Of a stretch of 49,895 bases of DNA, positions 8,869 to 17,925 are shown piece by piece. The position numbers and the translations under genes are program-made. Numbering within the stretch: position 1 is the stretch's first letter; each line of letters opens with the position of its first letter. The notes below the pieces were generated by a model. It worked only from the letters and a program-made list of their open reading frames with translations. It was not told where the DNA came from and did no database searches. The stretch is from Acaryochloris sp. IP29b_bin.137 (GTDB lineage Bacteria > Cyanobacteriota > Cyanobacteriia > Thermosynechococcales > Thermosynechococcaceae), in assembly GCF_028285745.1 (NCBI RefSeq), contig NZ_JANQOP010000124.1, positions 1 to 49,895 on the forward strand, read 5' to 3'.

Positions 8869-9011
8869 CTAAAGTTTCTGTCAAACAACTCATTCAATTT
8901 GGTATCGATCCTCCGTAGATACATGCTTACATCCAGAAAGTTGACGCTGACAGACTTCCCGATCATTGGCAAAAATCGTGCCAATGGGGTTTGTGGTCTG
9001 CAAAATTCTGA
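8869..9011 (+). pseudogene. Decayed reading frame of unknown family
   Basis: One frame reads VSVKQLIQFGIDPP, then a TAG, then IHAYIQKVDADRLPDHWQKS and CQWGLWSAKF before a TGA. The composition is protein-like on both sides of the internal stop, and no start codon with a ribosome site precedes it. I do not recognise the family. The flanking palindrome suggests mobile-element debris. Confidence 0.3.
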
Positions 9012-9056
9012 ATGCAAGGGTGGTATGTGGATGACCTCAATTCAGAGTCTGGAATT

Positions 9057-10316
9057 ATGAGTTGTTTGAACAGACCGGTGCTGACAATTTTTTATCAGTT
9101 TAATCCGTGGCACTCTAGCCTTGGGGGAATTCAAACTGTAATTTTTAACTTTATTAAGTACGCGCCAGATGAATTCAAATTAAGACTCGTTGGGACTTCA
9201 GTTGATTCTAGTTGGCCGATAGGTCAATGGATAAACACTGAATTAGCGGGGAGAAAGTTAGAGTTTTTACCATTGATCAGTGTACAAAATGATAATGTTC
9301 GGAAACATATTCCTACTTCTCTTAGATACACATTGGCTTTGATGGGCCGCTCCCTTGCCTCGGATTTCATGCATTTCCATAGATTAGAGCCGACGCTAGC
9401 AACAATGAATTGGTCCGGGGAGAAGACCTACTTTATCCATAATGATATCCAAAAGCAAATCTGCGAGGGAACTGGAAATGCGATACTTTGGGGCCAGTTT
9501 CCGTTTTTATATTTTTCCCTAGAACGTTTTTTGATGAGGCAATTTGACCAAGTTCTCTCTCCCCATACTGATTCGGTTAAATTTTACCAACAGCAATATC
9601 CACGCCTCGCCAGCCGTACAAGCCACGTCAAAAATTCAGTTGATTCTCAGATTTTTTATTCATTATCCTCTGATGAGCGCAAAAAAAAGAAATGTGATCA
9701 CTGTCAGTCAATAGGGCTATCTCCAGATACGCACTTATTGCTGTTTGCAGGGCGACTGCATCCTCAGAAAAATCCTATTTTGGCGATCCATGCCCTGGCT
9801 GCGCTGAATTCTCACACGAGTCGACTCAAACCTCACCTTTTAATCGCTGGCGATGGTGAGTTGCTAACTGCTACTCAATTGGAAATTGATCGTATGGGCC
9901 TGTCTAAGCAGGTGACTCTTTTGGGCCAGCTGAATTTCCGTGAATTGGCAGATTTGTATCGTCTTTGTGATGCTTTTGTTATCACCAGCGTCTTTGAAGC
10001 GGTGCCGATTGTTGCACTGGAGGCCCTTGCTTGTGGCACTCCAGTTGTAACCACTCGATGTGGTGAAATGCCCAGCATCATCACGCGCCATAACGGCGTT
10101 CTTTGTAACGAATCAACCCCTTCTGCGATCGCAAACGCGCTGAGCAAGATTTTAATGCATCCAGAAGAGTTTCCAATAGCAGCCTGTACGCAGACCGTTC
10201 AACCCTATTTAGCCGAGACCGTCATTGCCGATGTCTATCAACAGATGTGGCAGCGATGGGAAAAAGAACAAGATAAAAGATTGCAAAGAACGCCGCGTCC
10301 GAAAATCAAAATGTAA
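9057..10316 (+). CDS. Glycosyltransferase family 4 (GT-B)
   Basis: A GT4-type transferase of about 419 residues, moving a sugar from a nucleotide donor to a growing glycan at the cytoplasmic face of the membrane. The N-terminal Rossmann half has the acceptor-side loop SSLGGIQTVIFNF. The C-terminal half has LLFAGRLHPQKNPILAI, VTLLGQL, DLYRLCDAFVITS and the E-x7-E signature FEAVPIVALEALACGTPVV. The frame is open from ATG 9012, but ATG 9057 gives MSCLNRPVLTIFYQFNPWH, the more natural start. It is the first gene of the cluster. Confidence 0.86.
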   Translation: MSCLNRPVLTIFYQFNPWHSSLGGIQTVIFNFIKYAPDEFKLRLVGTSVDSSWPIGQWINTELAGRKLEFLPLISVQNDNVRKHIPTSLRYTLALMGRSLASDFMHFHRLEPTLATMNWSGEKTYFIHNDIQKQICEGTGNAILWGQFPFLYFSLERFLMRQFDQVLSPHTDSVKFYQQQYPRLASRTSHVKNSVDSQIFYSLSSDERKKKKCDHCQSIGLSPDTHLLLFAGRLHPQKNPILAIHALAALNSHTSRLKPHLLIAGDGELLTATQLEIDRMGLSKQVTLLGQLNFRELADLYRLCDAFVITSVFEAVPIVALEALACGTPVVTTRCGEMPSIITRHNGVLCNESTPSAIANALSKILMHPEEFPIAACTQTVQPYLAETVIADVYQQMWQRWEKEQDKRLQRTPRPKIKM

Positions 10317-10327
10317 CGCTCAATACG

Positions 10328-10395
10328 GAGCGGCCCCGACGCCAATCTGAAGCCGCTCATAACTCCCAGGCACATATCATCGTAAATAGGAGTCT
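10328..10395 (+). promoter_or_regulatory. Structured leader element, copy A
   Basis: A 7-bp stem (GAGCGGC 10328-10334 / GCCGCTC 10352-10358) encloses a loop containing GACGCCAATCTGAAG, followed by ACTCCCAGG and, at the end, AGGAG (10388-10392) just before ATG 10396. Copy B at 10496 keeps the loop but changes both stem arms. Copy A leads only into a 25-codon open frame ending at TAG, so its coding partner may be lost. Confidence 0.5.
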
Positions 10396-10495
10396 ATGCT
10401 CATGGTACCCACAAAATCTTGTTTTGATACGCTAAATAGCCCCTCTAAAGTTAGACCTCCTCCAAACTGGTAGTGTTCTTTCACCAAAATTGAGT

Positions 10496-10568
10496 CAAGC
10501 AGTTCCGACGCCAATCTGAAGCTGCTTGCTCACTCCCAGGTACACATTCATTTAATTAGGTGGGTCTC
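10496..10568 (+). promoter_or_regulatory. Structured leader element, copy B, upstream of glycosyltransferase
   Basis: It has the same order as copy A: a 7-bp stem (CAAGCAG 10496-10502 / CTGCTTG 10522-10528), the identical loop core GACGCCAATCTGAAG, then ACTCCCAGG and a ribosome site AGGTGG (10558-10563). It ends at the TTG start (10569) of the next glycosyltransferase. Stem bases differ from copy A on both sides so that pairing is kept, which is what an RNA structure under selection would show. A cis-acting leader (attenuator or protein-binding RNA) is the inference. Confidence 0.5.
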
Positions 10569-11765
10569 TTGAAGATTGCTGTTATTGGCCCGAAGGGTCT
10601 ACCTGCTAAGCAGGGAGGCATTGAACATAATGGAGCCGAGATTTATTCCCGTATGGTTTCTCAAGGCCATTCCGTCGACTTATTTGCCCGATCTTCCTAT
10701 ATCAATAGCAATTGGTTCGACCGTTATGAGTGGGAGGGAGTCCAAGTGATTGCTTTGCCAACTCTCCGATTAAGAGGGATAGATGCTTTTTTCAGTTCGG
10801 CTCTGGGTGCAATTGCAGCTTGTCGCTCTCGATACGACATTGTACATTTCCATGCCCTCGGGCCCTCACTGTTTAGCTGGATACCCAGACTTTTATCTTA
10901 TTTCACGAACGCAAAAGTCGTTGTCACCTGCCATGGCTTAGACTGGCGGCGAGCGAAATGGGGCAGGCTTTCTAGTACCTTGATTCGCTTAGGCGAAAGC
11001 GCCGCAGTCCGTTTTGCCCATAGTATCATTGTGGTCTCGCAAGATCTTGAGTATTACTTCGTTAAAAAATATGGCAGGCCCACTGTTTATATCCCTAATG
11101 CTCCTGCAAAATATGCCGATTCAGATACCAGCTTTTCCTACGGAGCATCCTTAGGTTTGACGCCAAACAAATATGTACTGTTCTTAGGCAGACTAGTGCC
11201 TGAGAAGCGGCCTGATCTCTTGCTCCGAGCGTTTACATCCCTCAATCTGAAGGGGTGGAAGCTTGTTTTGGTGGGTGGGACGAGCGATACTAATGCATTT
11301 ATGTCCCAGCTATGGTCGATGGCAGCAGAGAGAGAAGATATTGTCTTCACTGGAGAGCTCAGAGGCCGTCGTTTAGCAGAGATTGTCAGAGGGGCAGGTT
11401 TATTTACATTGCCGTCTGATCTAGAAGGATTGCCCTTGGTGATGCTAGAAGCGATGCGAGAGGGACGCCCCATCCTGGCCAGCAATATTCCTGCCCATCA
11501 GCAACTGCTAGGTCAAGAACGCGGAGTGCTGTTTAAGGCAGGCGATTTAAACGCTTTGATTCGTTGCCTAGAGTGGGCTGTTCGAAATCCTCAAGACTTG
11601 GCTGATAGGGCTAAACGTGCACAACACCATGTTCGGGTTCATTACGATTGGGATATTATTGCGACAAAAACCATCAACCTATACAACCATCTGCTCCATC
11701 CAGTCTTAGCACAGGCAGAAACGTCTGGCACTCCGAAATCTCTCGTGAGTCAAAACCAGAAGTAA
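10569..11765 (+). CDS. Glycosyltransferase family 4 (DUF1972-like N-terminus)
   Basis: A transferase of about 398 residues. The N-terminus KIAVIGPKGLPAKQGGIEH has the G-x-x-G-x-P...GG(I/F)E pattern of GT4 enzymes with a DUF1972-like domain, often rhamnosyl or related transferases. The C-terminal donor half shows VLFLGRLVPEKRPDLLLRAF, IVFTGELRG, AGLFTLPSDLEGLPLVMLEA with E-x7-E, and GRPILAS. I prefer TTG 10569 (MKIAVIG...) because AGGTGG lies just upstream and it matches the family start; GTG 10560 adds three residues. The structured element copy B ends at this start, so expression may be controlled through that leader. Confidence 0.87.
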   Translation: MKIAVIGPKGLPAKQGGIEHNGAEIYSRMVSQGHSVDLFARSSYINSNWFDRYEWEGVQVIALPTLRLRGIDAFFSSALGAIAACRSRYDIVHFHALGPSLFSWIPRLLSYFTNAKVVVTCHGLDWRRAKWGRLSSTLIRLGESAAVRFAHSIIVVSQDLEYYFVKKYGRPTVYIPNAPAKYADSDTSFSYGASLGLTPNKYVLFLGRLVPEKRPDLLLRAFTSLNLKGWKLVLVGGTSDTNAFMSQLWSMAAEREDIVFTGELRGRRLAEIVRGAGLFTLPSDLEGLPLVMLEAMREGRPILASNIPAHQQLLGQERGVLFKAGDLNALIRCLEWAVRNPQDLADRAKRAQHHVRVHYDWDIIATKTINLYNHLLHPVLAQAETSGTPKSLVSQNQK

Positions 11766-11778
11766 TAGTGGGGGCGGT

Positions 11779-12133
11779 ATGAACATTCAGGGCAACTCTA
11801 ACATCCATCAAAAAAATGTATCCGCAGTTTCGTTGTTGCGACGATTGTTAGTCTCGGACGTCGCAATTCTGCCTCGTGGTTTTGACCCAGCTCTAAGGTG
11901 CTCATTTTTGCAGTTCTCATTCACAATTAACGGCGACAACTCTCGTGTTTATGCTGCCCTTATTCAAGCCTATTGGTTTTATTCAGGAGCCTTGGATTTG
12001 GATATTTACAGGCTTTTTAATGTCCATAGGGAGCCTCTTTTGGGTATGCCTCCGTGATATTATTCGGTTTTTATCTAGCTACGATTTATTTAAAGGATGG
12101 GTCGCTTGTATTAGATTTGCAATTTATGGTTAA
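11779..12133 (+). pseudogene. Possible small or frameshifted gene, unknown
   Basis: Thirteen bases after the glycosyltransferase stop, a GGGGG ribosome site precedes ATG 11779, which opens 92 codons to 12057. From about 11900 a second frame (Met at 11945, to a stop at 12133) reads more like protein, with hydrophobic helices (WIWIFTGFLMSIGSLFWV) and a charged tail. No single frame covers both. It may be a small membrane-protein gene damaged by a frameshift, or one short gene and one chance frame. No family recognised. Confidence 0.28.
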
Positions 12134-12231
12134 AACAACCCTGATCTTTTTTTGAGATCAAACTTCGCACTCAATCATTTAATAGACTTCTTACTAGATA
12201 GCTTGTTGGATACCCGAATCAGGGGATTAAT

Positions 12232-14388
12232 ATGGAATCAAAAAAATTAGTCCAGACACTCAGCATTCTCAAGCGACACAGGTTGCCTGCAATAGCAGTC
12301 TTTTCCTCGGTGATCGTCGGGGGAATCAGTTACTTTTTTCTCGCCCCTCGTCAGTATGAGTCTAAGGTTCGACTTATGCTCAATGAGAGACCTCCAGAAA
12401 GTGTCTCTGAATTTGGTCGTGATATTGCCCAACAGCCGGGTAGAGGTGGCATTCCCCTGGCCACGCAAGAGGAGCTAGTTGGTTCTAAGAATATTTTAGA
12501 AGCGGCCTTGTTAACCTACGAACATGAAGGAGGGAAACAGTTTGAACCTCCACTTTCAATTGGTTATATCAAGCAGGGTTTGGAGGTTGAAATAATCGCA
12601 GGCACCCAAATCATTCAAATTAGTCTTGCAAGTAAAGACCCACAACTTTCAGCAGATTTTCTAAATATACTGGCCCGCACCGTTATCAAGGACAATACTG
12701 AAACCATTCGTTTAGAAGCGAAAAATGTACGACAATTCTTAGAACGTCATGTTCCGCAAAGGCGGGTACAACTCGCTCAAGTTGAGTCGCAAATCAGCCA
12801 GTTTAAGCGATCCTATGGATTTTTATCGTTTTCGGGTGACTCAGGCGATGGTAAAACCACCAGCGAATCTAATCGACTATTAGTACAAAGCCTAGCAAAT
12901 TTAGAGGATCAAGCTCGAGAGATAACGTCTCAACTTCGAGAGGTCAAGGCTCGAAATCGTTCGCTTCGCGCCGTCACCAATGCCAAGGGAATTGAAGGCA
13001 CCTATCAATCCGTGCGCAGTGGTCAAGATCCTGAATTACAGAAGGTACGGGCTCAGTTAGCTGCCCTGGATTCAAAAATTGCGTCCCGGCGCGGTGACCT
13101 AACTGAGACGCACCCAGAGATGCTTCAACTTGTGCAAGAGCGAGATCAAATTCGCAGCCTCTATGCTCAGCAAATATCACAGTTGACGGGCAGTGGATTA
13201 GACGCATCTACGCCTAACACAGTTTTTGCTGATAAAGTGAGCCAAGACTTATCCGTCCAAATGGTACAGGGTGAACTTGAGCAGCGATCTTTGCAGGAAA
13301 AGCTCATCGCTGTTCGTAATAGTATTACTAATCTGGAGGATCGCCGCAAACAGTATCCTATCCTCGAGAAGACCTTCACAGCGATGGAACGGAAACGCCA
13401 AACGTTGGCGGACGAGGTGAAGCTGTTAGAAGGTAAGTTGAATGAAGCCCGCATAGCAGAAGCACAGCTGGTTAGCAATCTTAGGGTCATTATGGTTGCA
13501 GAACCATCTGGAAGGGCGAGTTGGCCGAAATTGCCAGTTGTCCTGGTCTTAAGCATTGCTGCGGGGGCCGTTTGGACAATCTCAACGGTCTTATTACTCG
13601 AATTACTTGACCGTAAACTTCATAACGCTGCTGAAATTGAGAAACTGATCCAACTCCCAGTCCTCAGTGTGTTGCCCACATTGCCTGAAGCGGCGCTTAA
13701 TCTCCAGTCCCCGGAGTATTTTTTCAATAGCCCTGCTTTAGTTGAAGCGTATCGAGCGCTACTCAAGTCAATTGAGTTTCGTTTTTTGGGCAAGCTTCCG
13801 GTTCTCGTCATTAGCAGCACGATTTCGGGAGAAGGAAAATCAGTTACCGCCTCTCACCTAGCTGCAGTAGCAGCCATGCTATCTCGCCGAACATTAATCA
13901 TTGATGCAGACCTACGTCGGCCAACTCAACATAGTCTGTTTAATCTCAAAAAACAAGCTGGCCTGACTGATATTGTTGTTGGGGATATGAACCTATCTGA
14001 AGCGGCAAAGCCAACAGAGATAAATAATCTGTCGGTTATAACAGCTGGGAGTTCTCATATCTATCCCTCCCGTTTTTTCGAATCAGAGGCAATACATATG
14101 CTTCTGAAACAAGCTGCCAATGATTATGATTTAGTGATTGTCGATACGCCTCCCATCACAGGGTGTGTAGATGCTTTAGCGTTAAGCCGCGATAGCAACC
14201 AATTAATGCTGGTGGCTCAACCCAATTTCACTGACAAAGATTTGCTGCAGCAATCTGTTGCAGAGTTGACAGATAACGGTATCGGTATCTTAGGTGTTGC
14301 AGTCAATGGTATGACTGCAGAAAGAGACAAATACTATCGATATAAGCTACAGAATTACTCGTCAACAGTGAGTGCGTTAAAAGAATAA
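12232..14388 (+). CDS. Wzc-like polysaccharide co-polymerase with tyrosine autokinase (BY-kinase) domain
   Basis: A 718-residue inner-membrane protein that sets chain length and drives export of a Wzy-dependent polysaccharide. Wzz domain: first membrane helix at about 18-36, a long periplasmic part with coiled coil (about 160-410), second helix at about 433-455. The cytoplasmic BY-kinase has Walker A SSTISGEGKS (about 527-536), Walker A' IIDADLRRP (about 555-563) and Walker B LVIVDTPP (about 633-640). The C-terminus carries a short Tyr cluster (KYYRYKLQNY), the expected autophosphorylation sites. AGGGG precedes the ATG. No Wza or cognate phosphatase is visible in the window. Confidence 0.92.
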   Translation: MESKKLVQTLSILKRHRLPAIAVFSSVIVGGISYFFLAPRQYESKVRLMLNERPPESVSEFGRDIAQQPGRGGIPLATQEELVGSKNILEAALLTYEHEGGKQFEPPLSIGYIKQGLEVEIIAGTQIIQISLASKDPQLSADFLNILARTVIKDNTETIRLEAKNVRQFLERHVPQRRVQLAQVESQISQFKRSYGFLSFSGDSGDGKTTSESNRLLVQSLANLEDQAREITSQLREVKARNRSLRAVTNAKGIEGTYQSVRSGQDPELQKVRAQLAALDSKIASRRGDLTETHPEMLQLVQERDQIRSLYAQQISQLTGSGLDASTPNTVFADKVSQDLSVQMVQGELEQRSLQEKLIAVRNSITNLEDRRKQYPILEKTFTAMERKRQTLADEVKLLEGKLNEARIAEAQLVSNLRVIMVAEPSGRASWPKLPVVLVLSIAAGAVWTISTVLLLELLDRKLHNAAEIEKLIQLPVLSVLPTLPEAALNLQSPEYFFNSPALVEAYRALLKSIEFRFLGKLPVLVISSTISGEGKSVTASHLAAVAAMLSRRTLIIDADLRRPTQHSLFNLKKQAGLTDIVVGDMNLSEAAKPTEINNLSVITAGSSHIYPSRFFESEAIHMLLKQAANDYDLVIVDTPPITGCVDALALSRDSNQLMLVAQPNFTDKDLLQQSVAELTDNGIGILGVAVNGMTAERDKYYRYKLQNYSSTVSALKE

Positions 14389-14444
14389 CGCTTCACTCAA
14401 TATTCTTAGACGATATGCTCAGAAGAATAAATTAAACCCTTGAA

Positions 14445-15914
14445 ATGTCTGCAAGAAAGAACCCCATTCACAACCAAACATTGGCTAAATTCTCAAATCT
14501 AAGTACATGGATTGGTCTTGGGGCGGTCATTCTGGGATTGTTTGCAGGTGTAATCGCAGTTGCTCAACCCCAACTTCTAGTTCTATGTATGGGGTTTATT
14601 CTTTGCTTGGCAGTGCTTGTCTATGCATTTTCCAGTATTGAGAAAGTTGTTCTCGGTATATTAATTCTGCGTACTGCCATTGATTTCTACCCAGGTGTCC
14701 CGGCTCTAGCGGGAATGGGCCTATTTCTTTTGACGTTGACTTATGTTGTCGTTCAGTTGTTGACTGGAAAAGTCATACAGACTGATCGCTTTTGGTGGTT
14801 CTTTGCAGGGTGGGTACTATTCCAGGGCATATGGGTTATCCTAATCCCGCTTGGTGGATTGGGATTTAGTGAAAGCATATATTTCAGTGGCGCTATTCGG
14901 GAATGGGTCCGCTTGTTCTCATGGCTCATGATTTATTTGCTATTCATGCAGCTTAAAGACAAAATCATCGCAGAGAAAGCGATTACTCTTCTAATCTGGT
15001 CTCTGGCGATTCCCTTGTTTGTCTCATTTATACAATTGTTAATCCCTGACATACTCCCTCCTTTGCTAAAACCCGCGGTCGGCATTTTAGAAGATTCACA
15101 ACGAATTAAAGGAACATTCGTTAAGTCATCTGCCTTTACAAAATATTTATTAGTATTTATCGGTGTGGTTTGGTGGAAAGTTAGTCTGAAACGACAACAA
15201 TTACGTTGGATGGTGTTACTCAGCATACTAGTCTTTGTCCTTATTTTGACTAGATCAGTAACAACTTTATTTATGCTAGTCGTATTTGTAGCATTTATGT
15301 CAGCTAGTCGATTAAATATTCGCACCATTCTAGGGGGCATTGTAGTACTTCTAATGGTCAGCAATTTTTTCCTATTTACCGAATATGGGCAGGTTCGACT
15401 TGAAGAACTTCTAAGTACGCCATTATTCAATCCGGATATCAGTTTCTCACGTTCAATATTACTGCAAAGTACAGGAGGTTCTACCAATAGTTTTCACTGG
15501 CGGGTAACCCAATGGTATGGCTTACTAAACGAATGGCAAAAATCTCCTTGGCTGGGATATGGGTTGGATACAACGGTGCATTTGAGTCAATATGATAATA
15601 TTGCACACAATGACTATGTTCGAGCATTAGTTGAAACAGGAATTGTAGGACTAGCCTCGTTTATAACATTTATAGTTGTTCAGTTTATTCGTCTTTTTAA
15701 ACTAATCATAAACTTGCCAAAAGGCTCAGAACAGCGAAGATTTTGTACAGTTCTTCTAGGGCTTTTGATAGTCTCTACATTAGGAATGCTTACTGATAAT
15801 GTATGGCGGAGTACAGTAACTTACACATATTGGTGGGCTTTGTTTGCAACTGCAGGTTGGCAGTGGGATAAATCCCCAACGGAAGACAGTAGTACAACAA
15901 GGTCTATTCCATAA
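14445..15914 (+). CDS. O-antigen polymerase/ligase family protein (Wzy/WaaL-like)
   Basis: A 489-residue protein with about 12 hydrophobic helices and one large outward loop at about 315-395. The loop carries SPWLGYGLDTTVHL followed by IAHNDYVRALVETGIVG; the G-x-G and HN-D-Y/L pattern is the Wzy_C (O-antigen ligase) signature. It would polymerise or ligate lipid-linked repeat units at the outer face of the inner membrane, working with the Wzc-like protein encoded 56 bp upstream. Polymerase versus ligase cannot be decided from sequence; the neighbour favours polymerase. Confidence 0.84.
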   Translation: MSARKNPIHNQTLAKFSNLSTWIGLGAVILGLFAGVIAVAQPQLLVLCMGFILCLAVLVYAFSSIEKVVLGILILRTAIDFYPGVPALAGMGLFLLTLTYVVVQLLTGKVIQTDRFWWFFAGWVLFQGIWVILIPLGGLGFSESIYFSGAIREWVRLFSWLMIYLLFMQLKDKIIAEKAITLLIWSLAIPLFVSFIQLLIPDILPPLLKPAVGILEDSQRIKGTFVKSSAFTKYLLVFIGVVWWKVSLKRQQLRWMVLLSILVFVLILTRSVTTLFMLVVFVAFMSASRLNIRTILGGIVVLLMVSNFFLFTEYGQVRLEELLSTPLFNPDISFSRSILLQSTGGSTNSFHWRVTQWYGLLNEWQKSPWLGYGLDTTVHLSQYDNIAHNDYVRALVETGIVGLASFITFIVVQFIRLFKLIINLPKGSEQRRFCTVLLGLLIVSTLGMLTDNVWRSTVTYTYWWALFATAGWQWDKSPTEDSSTTRSIP

Positions 15915-16024
15915 ACCAAAATAATGCAACCAAATCTTAGAACATTATAGTCGATACAACTAGAAGAAATAACAGAAATACTATATTGAATGACAAGAGA
16001 ATTGCCTGCAGTTAAGTAAATAAT

Positions 16025-16831
16025 ATGGACTCAAAAAACCGAATTAAAAAAGATAAATTCTGTATCATTACGACTCAAAGGAGTGGGTCAACTTGGTTCC
16101 AAGATCTTCTCAGTTGCCACCCTGAAATCAAGGTGTTTGGTGAATTGTTTCTTTGGCGACGGGAATGGGAAAGGGTGAAAACACAACGGGGAACCTACAA
16201 GTCATTATGGACTGAAGGCAACTCATTACCCCACCCAAGTTACTACAGGTTTGCAAACTCTAATTTTGGCTCACGGCCTCAGATTATCTTTCAATACTTA
16301 GATCAGCTTCATTCCTACCAGGGAAGCCATCAAACCTTAGGGTTTAAGTTGATGTATAACCAACTACTCCCTCGACCTGAGATTCTCATTGATCTAATTA
16401 ATAATGAGTATAAAATTATTCACTTAGTCCGGGCGAATTATCTAGATATCTTAATTTCAAAAGCTAGTCTTCAGCAAAATAATGCAGTTCACTTCAAAGG
16501 AAGCCATCAATCAAATGCTTCAGAGATATCTTTAAACTCTTCACAACTGCTTAGGGATCTGAGGGTTCGCGAGGCCATAGCTACACTTATAAGAAATATC
16601 CTACATTTATTGCCCAATAGGGTGATCGAGATAAGCTATGAATCAATATGCTCTGATAAGAACTCAGTTATGGATGGGGTAATCGACTTTCTCGGTGTTC
16701 CTCGGTTAGATATTACTTACAATAGCGAATTCCAAAAAGTCAATCTTGGAGTCCACAGACAGAAAATATCAAACTATGAGGAGGTGCTTCAGGTGTTGAA
16801 AGGATCCAAATTCAAAAGTTTATTGCATTAG
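16025..16831 (+). CDS. Sulfotransferase (PAPS-dependent, Stf0-like)
   Basis: A 268-residue soluble P-loop-like protein. The 5'-phosphosulfate loop is TTQRSGSTWFQDLLSCHP (residues about 15-32), with the acidic FGELF region following. The 3'-phosphate-binding strand is IIHLVRANYLDILISK (about 138-153). This layout matches PAPS-dependent sulfotransferases of the Stf0 and LPS-sulfotransferase type, which move sulfate from PAPS to a sugar hydroxyl. Sitting between the polymerase and two GT2 genes, it probably decorates the repeat unit of this cluster's polysaccharide. The acceptor is unknown. Confidence 0.8.
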   Translation: MDSKNRIKKDKFCIITTQRSGSTWFQDLLSCHPEIKVFGELFLWRREWERVKTQRGTYKSLWTEGNSLPHPSYYRFANSNFGSRPQIIFQYLDQLHSYQGSHQTLGFKLMYNQLLPRPEILIDLINNEYKIIHLVRANYLDILISKASLQQNNAVHFKGSHQSNASEISLNSSQLLRDLRVREAIATLIRNILHLLPNRVIEISYESICSDKNSVMDGVIDFLGVPRLDITYNSEFQKVNLGVHRQKISNYEEVLQVLKGSKFKSLLH

Positions 16832-16888
16832 CTCAATGAGCAGCTTGAAGTTCACAAGAACTTACTGGTAAGTGAGAAACGTTAGATT

Positions 16889-17869
16889 ATGCCTAAAGTA
16901 TCTGTAATTATTCCTGCCTATAATGTAATGCGCTTTTTGCCTTCTACGGTAAATAGTGTCCTTGAACAGACGTTCAAAAACTTTGAGTTGATTATTATTG
17001 ATGATGGTAGTTCAGATCATATTGTTCAATGGTCTGCAGAACTGGTAGATCCAAGAATTAAGTTTATTTCTCAAGAAAATAAAGGAGCCCAAATTGCTAG
17101 GAATGTCGGGATAGAAAACGCAGTAGGTGAATATATTGCCCTTCTAGATGCAGATGATTTGTGGGAACCCACCAAACTAGAAAAGCAGGTGTCATATTTA
17201 GAGAGACATTCTGATATTGGAGTGGTCTATACCTGGACTGGATTGATTGATGAGCGAGGCAATTCTCTTGGCAGAGTGGTAGCGTCTCAAGCGTGCGGAA
17301 ATGTCTGGGAAAAAATTATAGTTAGGGATGACATCTTATGTAGCAATAGCGTCGCACTTATTCGTTCTAAGTGCTTTGATGCAGTAGGCTATTTTGATCC
17401 AGATTTAGAAGGATTCCAAGACTGGGACATGGGAATTCGTTTAGCTTACAAGTACCAATTTGGTGTAGTCAAAGAAGTTCTAACGTTCTATCGACATAGA
17501 AGCCAAAGTATGTCTAGAAGTCGATCCATGGAAGGGACAAAAAAAACTTCTATAGAAGTGATAGAAAAATCATTCAAATCTGTTCCCGATGGTTTTCAGC
17601 ACTTAAAGCGAAAGAGCTACAGTTGTGTCTATCTATCGCAGGGATGGATGCAAATTGATCAAGGCGATGCGAGGGAAGCACTTCGGTATCTACGTGAGGC
17701 TCTCTCATATCATTTCCCAATTTTATTTTCTGAATACTGCACCCGCTTGGTCGTTGCGATCTCAATGGTATTGATTTTTGGTCCTGGCGGCTATGAAGGA
17801 TTAAGAAAACTCACACATAATCTTCGCCTGTTGAGGCTAGGAATTAATAAAAAAGTCTCTGCTCAGTAA
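16889..17869 (+). CDS. Glycosyltransferase family 2 (GT-A)
   Basis: A 326-residue GT2 transferase. The nucleotide-binding start is KVSVIIPAYNVMRFLPSTV, with FELIIIDDGSSD (about 36-47). The metal-binding DxD-type motif is LLDADDLWEPTK, and the catalytic ED/QD pocket is FQDWDMGIR. It is a close tandem paralogue of the next gene, sharing the same motif order and length, so the pair probably arose by duplication. The C-terminus is helical, with one hydrophobic stretch that could sit at the membrane. Sugar donor and acceptor are unknown. Confidence 0.9.
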   Translation: MPKVSVIIPAYNVMRFLPSTVNSVLEQTFKNFELIIIDDGSSDHIVQWSAELVDPRIKFISQENKGAQIARNVGIENAVGEYIALLDADDLWEPTKLEKQVSYLERHSDIGVVYTWTGLIDERGNSLGRVVASQACGNVWEKIIVRDDILCSNSVALIRSKCFDAVGYFDPDLEGFQDWDMGIRLAYKYQFGVVKEVLTFYRHRSQSMSRSRSMEGTKKTSIEVIEKSFKSVPDGFQHLKRKSYSCVYLSQGWMQIDQGDAREALRYLREALSYHFPILFSEYCTRLVVAISMVLIFGPGGYEGLRKLTHNLRLLRLGINKKVSAQ

Positions 17870-17925
17870 AAAAATCTTAAAACGCTGCATACCTAAAAGC
17901 TAATTACTTCAATGAGATATATTTG

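Larger units (their letters stand above)
8367..9056. other. Non-coding boundary region before the polysaccharide cluster
   Basis: About 690 bp with no convincing intact gene. It is very AT-rich from 8380 to 8800. It holds a 7-bp hairpin (TTTTACG 8634-8640 / CGTAAAA 8650-8656), the 49-bp palindrome at 8798-8846 and a decayed frame at about 8869-9011. The promoter for the downstream cluster presumably lies here, but I could not locate it. Confidence 0.5.

Noticed and set aside
10334-10546. A shared DANLK reading in both leader-element copies, as if coding
   Set aside because: The two copies go out of frame with each other through an indel after the hairpin, while stem pairing is kept, so an RNA or DNA element explains them better.
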